64,000 nucleotides of DNA. Source: Zea mays (lineage: Eukaryota > Streptophyta > Magnoliopsida > Poales > Poaceae). The notes beneath the pieces were generated by a model. It was not told the origin of the DNA, did not search any database, and saw nothing but the letters and a program-made list of their open reading frames with translations. Where the stretch lies: contig NC_050096.1 of NCBI RefSeq assembly GCF_902167145.1, positions 293,830,200-293,894,199 of the forward strand, given 5' to 3'. Numbering within the stretch: position 1 is the stretch's first letter; each line of letters opens with the position of its first letter. Of this stretch, positions 21,716 to 32,007 are shown piece by piece. The position numbers were made by a program, and so were the translations under genes.

Positions 21716-22490
21716 TTTATAGCATACATGTGTTTTATGCCTTGATCATGTTCCTTAAGCATTATGTTGTTTACTTATGGTGCTCAAGTTGTACAAGCAC
21801 TCCGCAGACCTCACAAGTCCATTTGCAAGTGATGCACACATTTAGGGGGAGATGTGTTACAACTTGACCCTTTGAGACTAACCATGTGCTTGAGTTTGCT
21901 TGATTTAGTCTCGAAGGAGGATTGAAAGGGAAAAGGTGAACTTGGACCATGCCAGACTTCCACTGCACTCCGATGAGAGGGTAACTTATTCCAAGTTCAT
22001 CTCTTATACTCTTATTGCCTTTTAGTCTTAGTTGAAGATTTTGGTGAGGCAATGGGGTTAAGGGGGCAAAATTGATCCCATTTTGGTGCTTGATGCCAAA
22101 GGGGGAGAAAATAAGGCCAAAGCAATAAATGGATCAGCTACCACTTGAGCATTTTTGAAAAAGTAGAGTTAGAGTTTTTGTTTGTCAAAATACTCTTGTT
22201 TGCATCTTATTGTCAAAAATTGTCTCTTGCGGGGAGAAGGCTTAATTATGGGAAAAGGGGGAGTTTTTGAATCCTTGATCAATTTCTCGTGAAATATCTC
22301 TCTTTATGTTTCAACATGTGTGTTTGACTTAGAGATAGGAAATTGAGTTTGATTTGCAAAAACAAACCAAGTGGTGGCAAAGAATGATCCATATATGCCA
22401 AATCTGATTCAAAACAAATTTGAGTTCTTATTTGAATTGATTTTGTACTTGTTCTACTTGCTTTATGTTGTGTTGGCATAAATCACCAAA
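21716..22490 (+). other. Copia 3' untranslated internal region
   Basis: No plausible ORF was found. The motif gggggaga recurs at about 21845, 22080, 22256 and 22493; only the last abuts the LTR. SIRE-clade relatives may carry an env-like ORF here, but none is present. Confidence 0.7.
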
Positions 22491-22501
22491 AAGGGGGAGA
22501 T
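22491..22501 (+). promoter_or_regulatory. Polypurine tract of Copia element
   Basis: AAGGGGGAGAT ends directly before the 3' LTR start TGAAAGGG. It primes plus-strand synthesis in LTR elements. Confidence 0.88.
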
Positions 22502-23682
22502 TGAAAGGGAAATGTGCCCTTGGGCCATTTCTAAGTGTTTTGGTGATTTAGTGTCCAACACAAGTGCCTAAGTGTCAAATGGTGGACAAAGTACAAATCA
22601 AGTAAAAAGGTATGTTTCTAGACTTAGTACATTGTTTTATGGACTGATGTATTGTGTCTAAGTGCTGGAAACAGGAGAAATCAAATTGGAAAAGAGATGG
22701 CTTTGTTCAGCCAAAGTCTGCTCAGTCTGGGTGCACCGGACTGTCCGGTGGTGCACCGGACAGTGTCCGGTGCGCCAGGCTGGCTCAGGCGAACTTGCTG
22801 TTCTTGGGAAATAATTAACGGCGTACGGCTATAATTCACCGGACTGTCCGGTGTGCACCGGACTGTCCGGTGAGCCAACGGTCGGCCGCGGAATCCGCGC
22901 GTGACACGTGGCAAGAGCCAACGGTCAGAAGGGGCACCGGACTGTCCGGTGTGCACCGAACAATGTCCGGTGCGCCAACGGCTCTCAAGTACCAACGGTT
23001 GGCTTTGCCAAATAAGGAAGGAGATCCGCACCAAACAGTGTCCGGTGGTGCACCGGACTGTCCGGTGCGCCAGGCGACAGAAGGCAAGAATTGCCTTCCT
23101 GGAATGCATCCAACGGCTCCTAGCTGCCTTGGGGCTATAAAAGGGACCCCTAGGCGCATGGAGGCGTACACCAAGCATCCTTTGAGCATTGTTGATCACT
23201 CACACTCCATTCTTGCGCACTTGTTCGACATTCTTAGTGATGGGTCTTGTGTGTGCGTATTTGCTGTGATCTTTGTGTCTTGTGTGAGTTGCTCATCCCT
23301 CCCTTACTCCGTGCTTCTTTGAGAACATCAAAGTGTAAGGGCGAGAGGCTCCAAGTTGTGGAGATTCCTCGCGAATGGGATAAAGAAAAGAAAAGCAAAA
23401 CTCCGTGGTATTCAAGTGGGTCTTTGGACCGCTTGAGAGGGGTTGATTGCAACCCTCGTCCGTTGGGACGCCACAACGCGGAAGTAGGCAAGTGTTGTAC
23501 TTGGCCGAACCACGGGATAAACCACTGTGTCCATTTGTGTTGATTCTCTTGTGGTTATTGTGATTCGCTAAGACTCTTCTCTAGCCACTTGGCATTACTG
23601 TGCTAACGCTTAACCAAGTTTTTGTGGCATTAAGTTCAAGTTTTACAGGATCACCTATTCACCCCCCCTCTAGGTGCTCTCA
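22502..23682 (+). repeat. 3' LTR of nested Copia element
   Basis: Length is 1181 bases, matching the 5' LTR except for scattered substitutions and two main length differences. It ends CTCTCA and is followed by gagag at 23683. Confidence 0.92.
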
Positions 23683-23687
23683 GAGAG

Positions 23688-26600
23688 GCTCTCCAGGTCG
23701 GTGATGAGGGCCTCGGCGTACTCCACGCACTCCACGTCGCATTCGTACGCGTGTTGGTACGTGGGGCCGACGGTGATGACCCCGTTGGGGCTTGACATCT
23801 TGAGTTTAAGGTAGGTGTAGTTGGGGACGGCCATGAACTTGGCGTAGCATGGCCTCTCCAGCACTGCGTGGTAGGTTCCTCGGAACCCGACCACCTCGAA
23901 CGTGAGGGTTTCCCTTCGGAAGTTGGAGGGAGTCCCGAAGCAGACGAGCAGATCGAGTTGCCCGAGGGGCTGGACGCGTTTCCCGGGGATGATCCCGTGA
24001 AAAGGCGCTGTGCCTGCCCGGACGTGGACAGATCGATCCGCAGGAGCCCGAGGGTCTCGGCATAGATGATGTTGAGGCTGCTGCCTCCGTCCATGAGGAC
24101 CTTGGTGAGCCTGACGTTGCCGATGATGGGTCGACAACGAGTGGATATTTCCCCGGGCTCGGCACGCGATCGGGGTGGTCGCCCTGGTCGAAGGTGATGG
24201 GCTTGTCGAACCAGTCTAGGTAGACTGGTGCCGCCACCTTTACCGAGCAGACCTCCCGACGCTCTTGTTTGCGGTGCCGAGCCGAGGCATTCGCCACCGG
24301 CCCGCCGTAGATCATGAAGCGGTCGTGGACCTCGGGAACTCCTCTGCCTTGTGATCCTCCTTCTTGTCGTTGTTGTGGGCCCTGCCACCCTCCGCAGGTG
24401 GCCCGGCCTTGTGAAAAAGTGGCGCCGAAGCATGACGCACTCCTCAAGGGTGTGCTTGACGGACCCCTGATGATAGGGGCACGGCTCCTTGAGCATCTTG
24501 TCGACGAGATTGGCACCTCTGGGAGGTTTCCGAGGGTTCTTGTACTCAGCGGCGGCGACAAGGTCCACGTCGGCGGCGTCGCGTTTCGCTTGCGACTTCT
24601 TCTTGCCTTTCTTCTTGGTGTCGCGCTGAGTGGACGCCTCGAGGACATCTTCCGGCTGGCGGCCCTGGGGCTGCTTGTCCTTCCGGAAGATGGCCTCAAC
24701 CGCCTCCTGGCCAGAGGCGAACTTGGTGGCGATGTCCATCAGCTCGCTCGCCCTGGTGGGGGTCTTGCGACCCAGCTTGCTCACCAGGTCGCGGCAGGTG
24801 GTGCCGGCGAGGAACGCGCCGATGACATCCGAGTCGGTGACGTTGGGCAGCTCGGTGCGCTGCTTCGAGAATCGCCGGATGTAGTCCCGGAGAGACTCTC
24901 CCGGCTGCTGGCGGCAGCTTCGGAGATCCCAAGAGTTCCCAGGGCGCACGTACGTGCCCTGGAAGTTGCTGGCGAAGGCTTGGACCAGGTCGTCCCAGTT
25001 GGAGATCTGCCCCGGAGGCAGGTGCTCCAGCCAGGCACGAGCGGTGTCGGAGAGGAACAGGGGGAGGTTGCGGATGATGAGGTTGTCATCGTCCGTTCCA
25101 CCCAGTTGGCAGGCCAGCCGGTAGTCCGCGAGCCACAGTTCCGGCCTCGTTTCCCCCGAGTACTTCGTGATAGTAGTCGGGGTTCGGAACCGGGTCGGGA
25201 ACGGCGCCCGTCGTATGGCCCGGCTGAAAGCCTGCGGACCGGGTGGTTCGGGCGAGGGACTCTGATCCTCCCCGCTGTCGTAGCGTCCCCCACGCCTGGG
25301 GTGGTAGCCTCGACGCACCTTCTCGTCGAGGTGGGCTCGACGGTTGCGGTGGTGGTGCTCGTTGCCGAGGCGCCCCGGGGCCGCAGGCGCTGTGTTGCGC
25401 GTGCGCCCGGTGTGGACCGAGGCTTCCCGCATGAATCGGGAAGTCGCGACGCGATGCTCCGAGGGGTACCCCTGCCTTCGGGAGGCAGAGCTTTCGGCCC
25501 GTCGGACCGCGGCATCCTCCAGGAGGTTCTTGAGCTCTCCCTGGATACGCCGCCCTTCGGTGGTTGATGGTTCCGGCATCGCACGGAGAAGTATTGCTGC
25601 TGCAGCCAGGTTCCGGCCGACCCCACTGGAAGCCGGTGGCGGCCTTGCCCTGACGTCGTCGGTAATGCGGAGCTGGATGCCCTGGGGCAGATGACGCGCT
25701 TCTCCGGCCGGAGCTCGGTCTGCCCATTCCTGCCCGATGTTCCGCCGGAACTACTCAAGTGTTCCTGCTCCCTCGTCAAGCCTGGCCTGCACCTCGTGGA
25801 TTTGCTCGAGCTGTGCGTCCTAACCCCCCGCATGGATTGGGACCACAGCTAGCTCCTGAAGGATGTCAACGCGAGGCGCAGGCCTAGGGGGATCGCCGTT
25901 TTTCGGCATACCAAGATGGTTGCCTTCGCCGGGACCCCCTAGATCGACGTGGAAACACTCACGACTTGGGCCGCAGTCCTCGTCGCCGAGGCTACGGCTA
26001 CCATCGGAACAATCGGAGAGGCAATAGTCGCATGCGGTCATGAAGTCCCGTATGGCACTAGGGTTAGCGAGCCCGGAGAAATCCCAACAAAAGTTGGGCT
26101 CGTCATCTTCCTCGGAACCCGAGGGTCCGTAGGTCGAGACGGCCGTTAGCCGGTCCCAGGGTGACCGCATATGATACCCCGGAGGGTTTGTATGTGCCTT
26201 TACGAAAGCGTCCACCGAAGCGGGGTCGCTCGGTGGGTCGCAGCTGGATCTAAAAGGCACGAGATGGGAACCGGTCGGTACCTCTTGGTCGACAGGCGGT
26301 GACGAAGTCGCGTCAGGGGCGGACTGCACCGTCGTCTCAGGTACGAGGGCGTCGCCTAGCAAGTCCTTCGCGAGCGTGCTGGCGTCGTTTGTCTGCTTGG
26401 AGTTGGCGCGTTGCGGGGAAACGGCGCTCGTCTTCGTCTCAGACGCGAGGTCGACGCCCGACGTGTCCCCCGTTGGGGCGCTGGCGCCGTCGACTCGCTC
26501 GACAGTCGACGAGGTGTCGCCTCCTGCTTGGCCATGGTTGCCCCGCCTCCTCCTCCGTCGGCGGGGAAGGTGACGGGACAAACCCGAATGTTGTTCTTCC

Positions 26601-26779
26601 ACCACGTGGGGAAGACGTCGTTGATTCCGCCGCCGGCGGGCGGGCTGTCGGCCGCCATTGTCGCTGTCGCACGACGGAGGAAGGAGTGTCATGTCGTAGC
26701 CGCCGTCGAGGGACATGAACTCAAGACTCCCGAAACGGAGCACCGTCCCGGGTTGGAAAGGTTGCTGGAGACTACCCAT
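23688..26779 (-). pseudogene. gag-protease polyprotein of Gypsy element A, right of the Copia insertion
   Basis: The ATG at 26779 starts MGSLQQPFQPGTVLRFG, the same start as element B. One frame holds 25820-26779, a UAG near 25820, a second UAG near 25755, then 24420-25579. The gag domain lies in that last stretch (TKYSGETRPELWLADY, LPPGQISNWDDLVQAF, RQQPGESLRDYIRRFSKQ) with a zinc-like CPYH-H-C block. Near 24415 a length change shifts the frame. The protease core (AETL region, FHGIIPGKRVQPLG, TFEVVGFRGTYHAVL) is readable at 23690-24137 in another frame. Breaks exclude an intact product. Confidence 0.88.
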
Positions 26780-26819
26780 TTGGAGCTTGACGGGAAGCTG
26801 TTCGTCAACACGCAGCAGG

Positions 26820-26837
26820 CCCCTACCTGGCGCGTCA
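26820..26837 (-). promoter_or_regulatory. Primer-binding site of Gypsy element A
   Basis: Two bases after the 5' LTR the coding strand reads TGACGCGCCAGGTAGGGG. Element B has TGGCGCGCCAGGTAGGGG, so this copy has one substitution in the TGG that pairs with the tRNA CCA end. The tRNA was not identified with certainty. Confidence 0.7.
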
Positions 26838-26839
26838 AC

Positions 26840-28382
26840 TGTCGGTGTTTCGACCCCGGGGGGTCCCTAGACCGACGAGTAAATTGTCGCTGCGTGTCCC
26901 AGCCCAGATGGGTCGGCGCGAGACGGAGCACGAAGGGGGGAGAAAAGGAGACAGGCAAAAGGGGAAACCCGCGACCTTCGTGTTGTCCTGCGCCCAGGTC
27001 GGGTGCGCTTGCAGTAGGGGGTTACAAGCGTCTGCGTGGGAGAGAGCGAGAGCCTTATACGCGCCGGCCCGTTCTCCCGCGCGGCCAACCTTCCCGTACA
27101 AGAGCCCTGGACCTTCCTTTTATAGGCGTAAGGAGAGGGCCCAGGTGTACAATGGGAGATGTAGCGGTGTGCTAACGTGTCTAGCAGAGAGGAGCTAGAG
27201 CCCTAAGTACATGCCGTCGTGGTAGCCGGAGAGGTTTTTGGCACCCTGTTCATGTGATGTCGTGGCCGTCGGAGGAGCGCTGGAGCCTTGCGGAAGGACA
27301 GCTGTCGGGGCTGTCGAGTCCTTGTTGACGTCTCCTTGCTTCCATAAGGGGCTGAGAGCCGCCGTCGTCATGGAGCACGCGGGGCGCCATCATTATTTGT
27401 TTACCGGGGCGAGCCAGATGGGACGCCGGTCTTGTCCCCCGTAGCCTGAGCGAGCTAGGGTAGGGTAATGATGGCCCCTCCTGTGACGTGGTCGGTCCGA
27501 GCACTGGGTCGGGTGAGGCGGAGGCTCCTCCGAGGTCGAGGTCGAGTCTGTCTTCCGAGGTCGAGGTCGAGGTCGAGTCCGAGCCCCGGGTCGGGCGAGG
27601 CGGAGACCGTCGTTCGAGGCCAAGGCTGAGTCCGAGCCCTGGGCTCGGGCGAGGCGGAGTTCGTCGTCTTCCAGAGCCGAGGCTGAGTCCGAACCCTGGG
27701 GTCGGGCGAGGCGGAGTTCGTCGTCTTCCGAGGCCGAGGCTGAGTCCGAGCCCTGGGGTCGGGCGAGGCGGAGTTCGTCGTCTTCCGGGGCCGAGGCTGA
27801 GTCCGAGCCCTGGGGTTGGGCGAGGCGGAGTCCATCGTCCGAGGCCGAGACGGGAGCCGAGCCCTGGGGTCGGGCGAGGCGGAGCTTCCTATGGCGCCCG
27901 AGGCCGGACTTGGCTGCTGTCAGCCTCACTCTATCGAGTGGCACAGCAGTCGGAGCGACGCAGGCGGCGCTGTCTTCTTGTCAGGTCGGTCAGTGGAGCG
28001 GCGAAGTGACTGCGGTCACTTCGGCTCTGTCGACTGAAGAGCGCTCGTCAGGATAAGATGTCAGGCGATCCTTGCATTAAATGCTCCTGCGATACGGTCG
28101 GTCGGCGTGGCGATCTGGCCAAGGTTGCTTCTCGGCGAAGACTGGGTCTCGGGCGAGCCGAAGGTGTGTCCGTTGCTTGAGAGGGCCCTCGGGCGAGGCG
28201 TGAATCCTCCGGGGTCGGCTGCCCTTGCCCGAGGCTGGGCTCGGGCGAGGCGAGATCGTGTCCCTTTAGTGGACTGAGCCTTGACCTTAATCGCACCCAT
28301 CAGGCCTTTGCAGCTTTGTGCTGATGGGGGTCACCAGCTGAGATTAGGAGTCTTGGGGTACCCCTAATTATGGTCCCCGACA
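26840..28382 (-). repeat. 5' LTR of Gypsy element A
   Basis: Plus-strand start tgtcggtgtttcg, end ggtccccgaca, length 1543. It contains the 57-base-type repeats at about 27560-27890 and a TATA box on the minus strand at 27118-27124. It is followed by the duplication attat. Confidence 0.92.
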
Positions 28383-28387
28383 ATTAT

Positions 28388-28933
28388 CTTTGTGCCAGCA
28401 TGACAAATTCATCGAACCCAACATAAATTTATCACAAAGTCGACAACATTCACAATTAAATGTCAACATCATACAAGCCCATGTATGAGAGAGAACAAGC
28501 TCCTTAATTCGAACTCACATGTCATATGTTAATGAGTTTTCTATTGGGTAGCGGGCATGGGACAAGAGAAAACATACTCATGCCCACCATACTGGATGGA
28601 TGTAACGAATGACCCAGTAAAATACCTATGGGTATAAAAAATCGTCATACCCATGTCCTAATAGGGGTTTTACCCATTGGGTATCGAGATTCAGGTACCC
28701 ATTGCCATCCTTATTGCCATCGCCACATGTGTGTTATTTTGACTAGGTGAGTAAGAATATGAGTTTAGAACCAACAATCATTGTTCGAATCCAAATTTAT
28801 GCATATTTTTAACATATTTAGTATTTAAATGTGAGGGAGCGCAACGATGGTGGAAACTATGGAACCAGAAAATATGGTGATTAAGTATAGTAGAAAAATA
28901 TTCGTTGTAATCATAATCATGTGAGATTAAGAA
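28388..28933. other. AT-rich flank, right side of element A insertion
   Basis: tacccat and gggtac motifs at 28545-28715 match the left flank at 6845-7000; on the minus strand they begin ggcaatgggtacc, a pattern common at hAT-type MITE ends. No coding was seen. Confidence 0.45.
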
Positions 28934-29093
28934 GGTCTTTGGTTTCTAGGGACTAATTAGTTTCTCTATTTATTTCATTTTAATCTCTAAAGCTAAATAC
29001 GAAAACTATAGTTTCTGTATTCGATAATTTAGTGATTAAAATGAAATATAATAGAGAGACTAAAAATTAGGCCCTAAAAACCAAACACCCCTA
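28934..29093. mobile_element. 160-bp MITE
   Basis: The left end ggtctttggtttctagggactaatt pairs imperfectly with the right end aattaggccctaaaaaccaaacacc read in reverse. The centre is AT-rich with gattaaaatgaaat-type inverted blocks. Target duplications are unclear. Confidence 0.6.
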
Positions 29094-29099
29094 GGATTA

Positions 29100-29690
29100 T
29101 TCTTAAAGTTCTTCGGATGTCAAGCTAACAATGCTTTTGTAAAATCATCTACAACTTGACCTTCCAAAATACTAACTCAATTTTAAAGTTTTATTACTTT
29201 TTCTTTAACAAAATGACAATCAATTGCAATATGTTTTGTTGTAGCACAAAAATTTGGATTAGCATATAAATATTTGGCACCAATAGTATCACATCAACGT
29301 TGAGCAGCTTTTGGACTCTAAATTCCTAATTCCCGAAGAAGAGTTTGCACCTACATCGCCTTGAATGTAAGTATGTAACATTAGCAATATCTTTATATTC
29401 TAACTTGATCTATAGTATACATTGAAATAGTTGCATGTTTGCGAGCATTCCATGACACAAGATCTGAACCCGATAAGTTAACAAATCCCTCCATAGATCT
29501 TCTGTCATATATACTGTTAATCTAATCTACATTCGAGAAGGCATTTATAACCAATCCAAGATCAGATTTGACTTATGAATTTTAAGCCCTAATTGTGTAC
29601 GCTATTTTAAATACCTGAGTGTTCTTTTAATTGCCACTAGTGTGCCTTCGTGGGAGCGTGTAGAAATTAACAATCTTTATTCACCGAGAA
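29100..29690 (-). pseudogene. Degenerate Copia RT/RNase H relic
   Basis: On the minus strand the order of recognisable pieces is VAIKRTLRYLK, LGLKIHKSNL, then [22 protein letters not shown] and [15 protein letters not shown], ending in a DDFTKALL-like stretch near 29120. These are the conserved blocks of a Copia RNase H C-terminus in the right order. Stops and length changes lie between them, and no LTRs were found nearby. It is an old fragment unrelated to the nested Ji-like copy. Confidence 0.75.
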
Positions 29691-30476
29691 GGATATATCA
29701 TGTCCATGTTACTAAAAGACATGTTTTTATCACCATTACATAAAACCAATAATCAAACTATAGATCATATTCATTTATTTGAGCAACTAGCAAATCGACC
29801 CCACATGAAAAAAAACATAGGCTTTATGGCATAAAATAACAATTTATAGAAATATTCTTAACTGCTCACCAAAATAGATACATGCAATTTAAGAGTAGTT
29901 GCACTTGCACTGCAGCCTACAGGAGATTGGGTACAAGAAAAAAAATCATGTTATACTTGTCTTAGAGCAACTCTAGGAGACTCTCTATATTCTTTCAAAT
30001 ATATATAGATGGAGGTTTTTTTAAAAAAAAACACCCTCCAACAACTTATCTAAATAACTTATCTAAATGACTATTTAAATATAAACATCTTCTATTCCGG
30101 GTTTCTCGCTAGCTAAATATAGAAAACGTGAATGACTTTTTAGAGTGCAAATAAGATATAGAAAGTCAATTGAGAATTGAAAAGATATAGAAAGTGGTTT
30201 TTATGTAAAAGACTTTCTAAATGATAATTTAGACTGAAATTTAGAGTTTCCTACATGTCCTGTTCGCCAAAGGGTGGGCATCCTTTGCTTTATTTTTATT
30301 TGTTTATAGTTTTGAAAATCGTGTCACTGTGGACCGAGTGACCGACATGACATCAATGACTTGGTTGAAACCGCAACCCTCACTGCTGATAACGAATTAC
30401 TGAAAAATCTACAGAATCCAAATTCAAGAGTGAATCACCGCTCATACCTACTGTTTGGCACTTAGCCAGGGCCGGC
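29691..30476. other. AT-rich intergenic sequence
   Basis: No gene was recognised. Around 29965-30250, ttagagcaactct and paired tctaaatgac-like blocks suggest a decayed MITE of the gagcaactcc type seen intact at 39556. Confidence 0.45.
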
Positions 30477-31169
30477 CCTAAGTTGGGGGCAAGGTGGGCG
30501 GCCACATATGTACCAAGTATATAATGTATATTATAGATTTTTATTATCTAGTTCTATTTTAGTTACCATTTGATAGTTTCGTTAGCTATTTATTAACCGC
30601 AACTTGTTGGAAATCTAATAAATGAATAGATGAGCCTCCCGTAATCGTAGAGACAATAAGTCGTCGCAAACTGCTAATGCGATACGACGACGCGCTAAGT
30701 GTGTTTTCGTTAGATGCATGTAGCCATAGTGTATAGTGTACTAGTCCTTATATTATATGTATGTGTATTTTTTTCGATCGCACATTATTTTGTATAGGGT
30801 CCAAAACTTAAAAAATTTGTCCTAAACTCTTATCTTACCTTGGCACCAAGTGATTAAAAGGCGAAGGTAAGAGATTTTTTGGATGCAGTATTGTCTGCTA
30901 TAGTAATTTTCGAGCATGCAAAACGGGTGGATATGCTAATGTTTCTATTGCATATCAAATCTTATTTGTTTGGTCTATTTGTCCAAAAAAAATTGAAAAC
31001 TAAAATTATTGGAAACTATTTAAGATAAGCAATTGTGTGTCCATAAGTTTCTATATATAAATATATATATATATATATTATACACAAAAACATATATACA
31101 TATATGGAGATGGGAGGGGCCTCAATATTAATTTTTCGCTCAGGGCCTCGAAAATACCAGGATCGGCTC
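30477..31169. mobile_element. hAT-like non-autonomous element
   Basis: The left end cagggccggccctaag pairs with the complement of the right end (cagggcctcgaaaataccaggatcggctctg). Such CAGGGCCGGCCC termini are typical of plant hAT elements. An eight-base duplication is not clean because the right end is directly abutted, and probably trimmed, by the LTR element starting at 31170. The interior is AT-rich without transposase. Confidence 0.6.
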
Positions 31170-31793
31170 TGTTAGGCGTTGATTTGGGCGCCAAACACTA
31201 GAACGAACCACCTAGCAGTGCTCTCTGTGGAGGCGCAGACAGTCCGTGGCACAGTGACGGAAGGTCCATGACCTGGACGACCTGGACGCAGGAGCGATTC
31301 CTCCTCTGCGTATGTCCGGACAGTTCATGCCTGGGGCTTGGACGGTCCACGATGGTGCAGAGGGTCATCTTCTTCACATCAGTTCTAGATCCTAGGGTGT
31401 GTCTTAGTGTCGGCAGACTATCTAAGACACCTCTAGTCGACGTAGAGTCTAAGAGAGGTGAAAATTCAAGGTAGAGTGAGGCTAAACTAGGGCTAAACTA
31501 GAGCTACTCCTAATGCATAAGGTGAAAACAATAAGTAGAGTTAATTGGATCGATTGTGGGGGGTTTAATCGGCCATAGCCCTTCATCTATATAAAGTGGA
31601 AGTTTGGACCTGTTACAAGTCGGTTCTCGAGTTAATCCCGCGGGTTTAGCTAACAAATCCCGCAAGAAATTCGGAACCGTAACTAATTTTGCGCACCCGC
31701 GGACGGTCCGCGCTACCATAGCGGATCGTCCAGACCGCCGACAGTTTGACCTATAGGGCCGGACAGTCCGGCTGCCCAAAAGTGTGTTCAACA
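31170..31793 (-). repeat. 3' LTR of gag-only element
   Basis: Plus-strand start tgttaggcgttgatttgggc, end gtgtgttcaaca. It aligns over its length with 34526-35183, with many substitutions, so the element is old. It contains several ggacagtccg/ggacggtcc motifs. Confidence 0.75.
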
Positions 31794-32007
31794 TATGCCC
31801 CTACCTTTTGTTGGAGGTTGACGAACCAAAAGCATATGCACTAAGCCTAATACAAGTCATCGGCTTTTCAGTCTGATAGGGTGATCATTCAATAGAGCTC
31901 TAATGCATAAAGGCCGTTTTGGATTGCATCTTTCTCGGCCATGACCATCTGATCAAAGGATCAAAAGGTAAAGAATGGAGGTGCCCCTGCCTGAATAGGC
32001 AAATGGA

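Larger units (their letters stand above)
14855..23682 (+). mobile_element. Ji/Opie-type Copia (SIRE-clade) element nested in Gypsy element A
   Basis: LTRs at 14855-16082 and 22502-23682 start TGAAAGGG and end CTCTCA. Both sides are flanked by gagag (14850-14854, 23683-23687). Between them are the Met-initiator primer site, gag with a zinc knuckle, integrase, RT and RNase H in Copia order, and a GGGGGAGA polypurine tract. The family looks like maize Ji (PREM-2) by LTR start, recalled rather than searched. Coding carries at least one frameshift, a gag-pol frame change and two stops. It is younger than element A because it interrupts it. Confidence 0.93.
7080..28382 (-). mobile_element. Gypsy element A (Tat lineage, Huck-like), split by a nested Copia element
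   Basis: Two LTRs (7080-8557 and 26840-28382) with TGTCGG/CCGACA ends bound the element, and both sides carry the duplication attat. The coding order on the minus strand is gag-protease, RT, two RNase H domains, integrase. The second, cellular-type RNase H places it in the Tat lineage; the LTR start resembles maize Huck, but the family name is not certain. Without the nested Copia element (8828 bases plus its 5-base duplication) the element is about 12.5 kb. Coding is broken by many stops and frameshifts. Its LTRs differ at a few percent of sites by eye, so it is clearly older than element B. Confidence 0.9.

Noticed and set aside
24314..25567. 417-codon plus-strand ORF opposite gag of element A, with a 433-codon counterpart at 57407-58708 in element B
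   Set aside because: It lies exactly opposite the gag coding frame, is GC-rich and has no domain. Its conservation between A and B is explained by the gag protein on the other strand.
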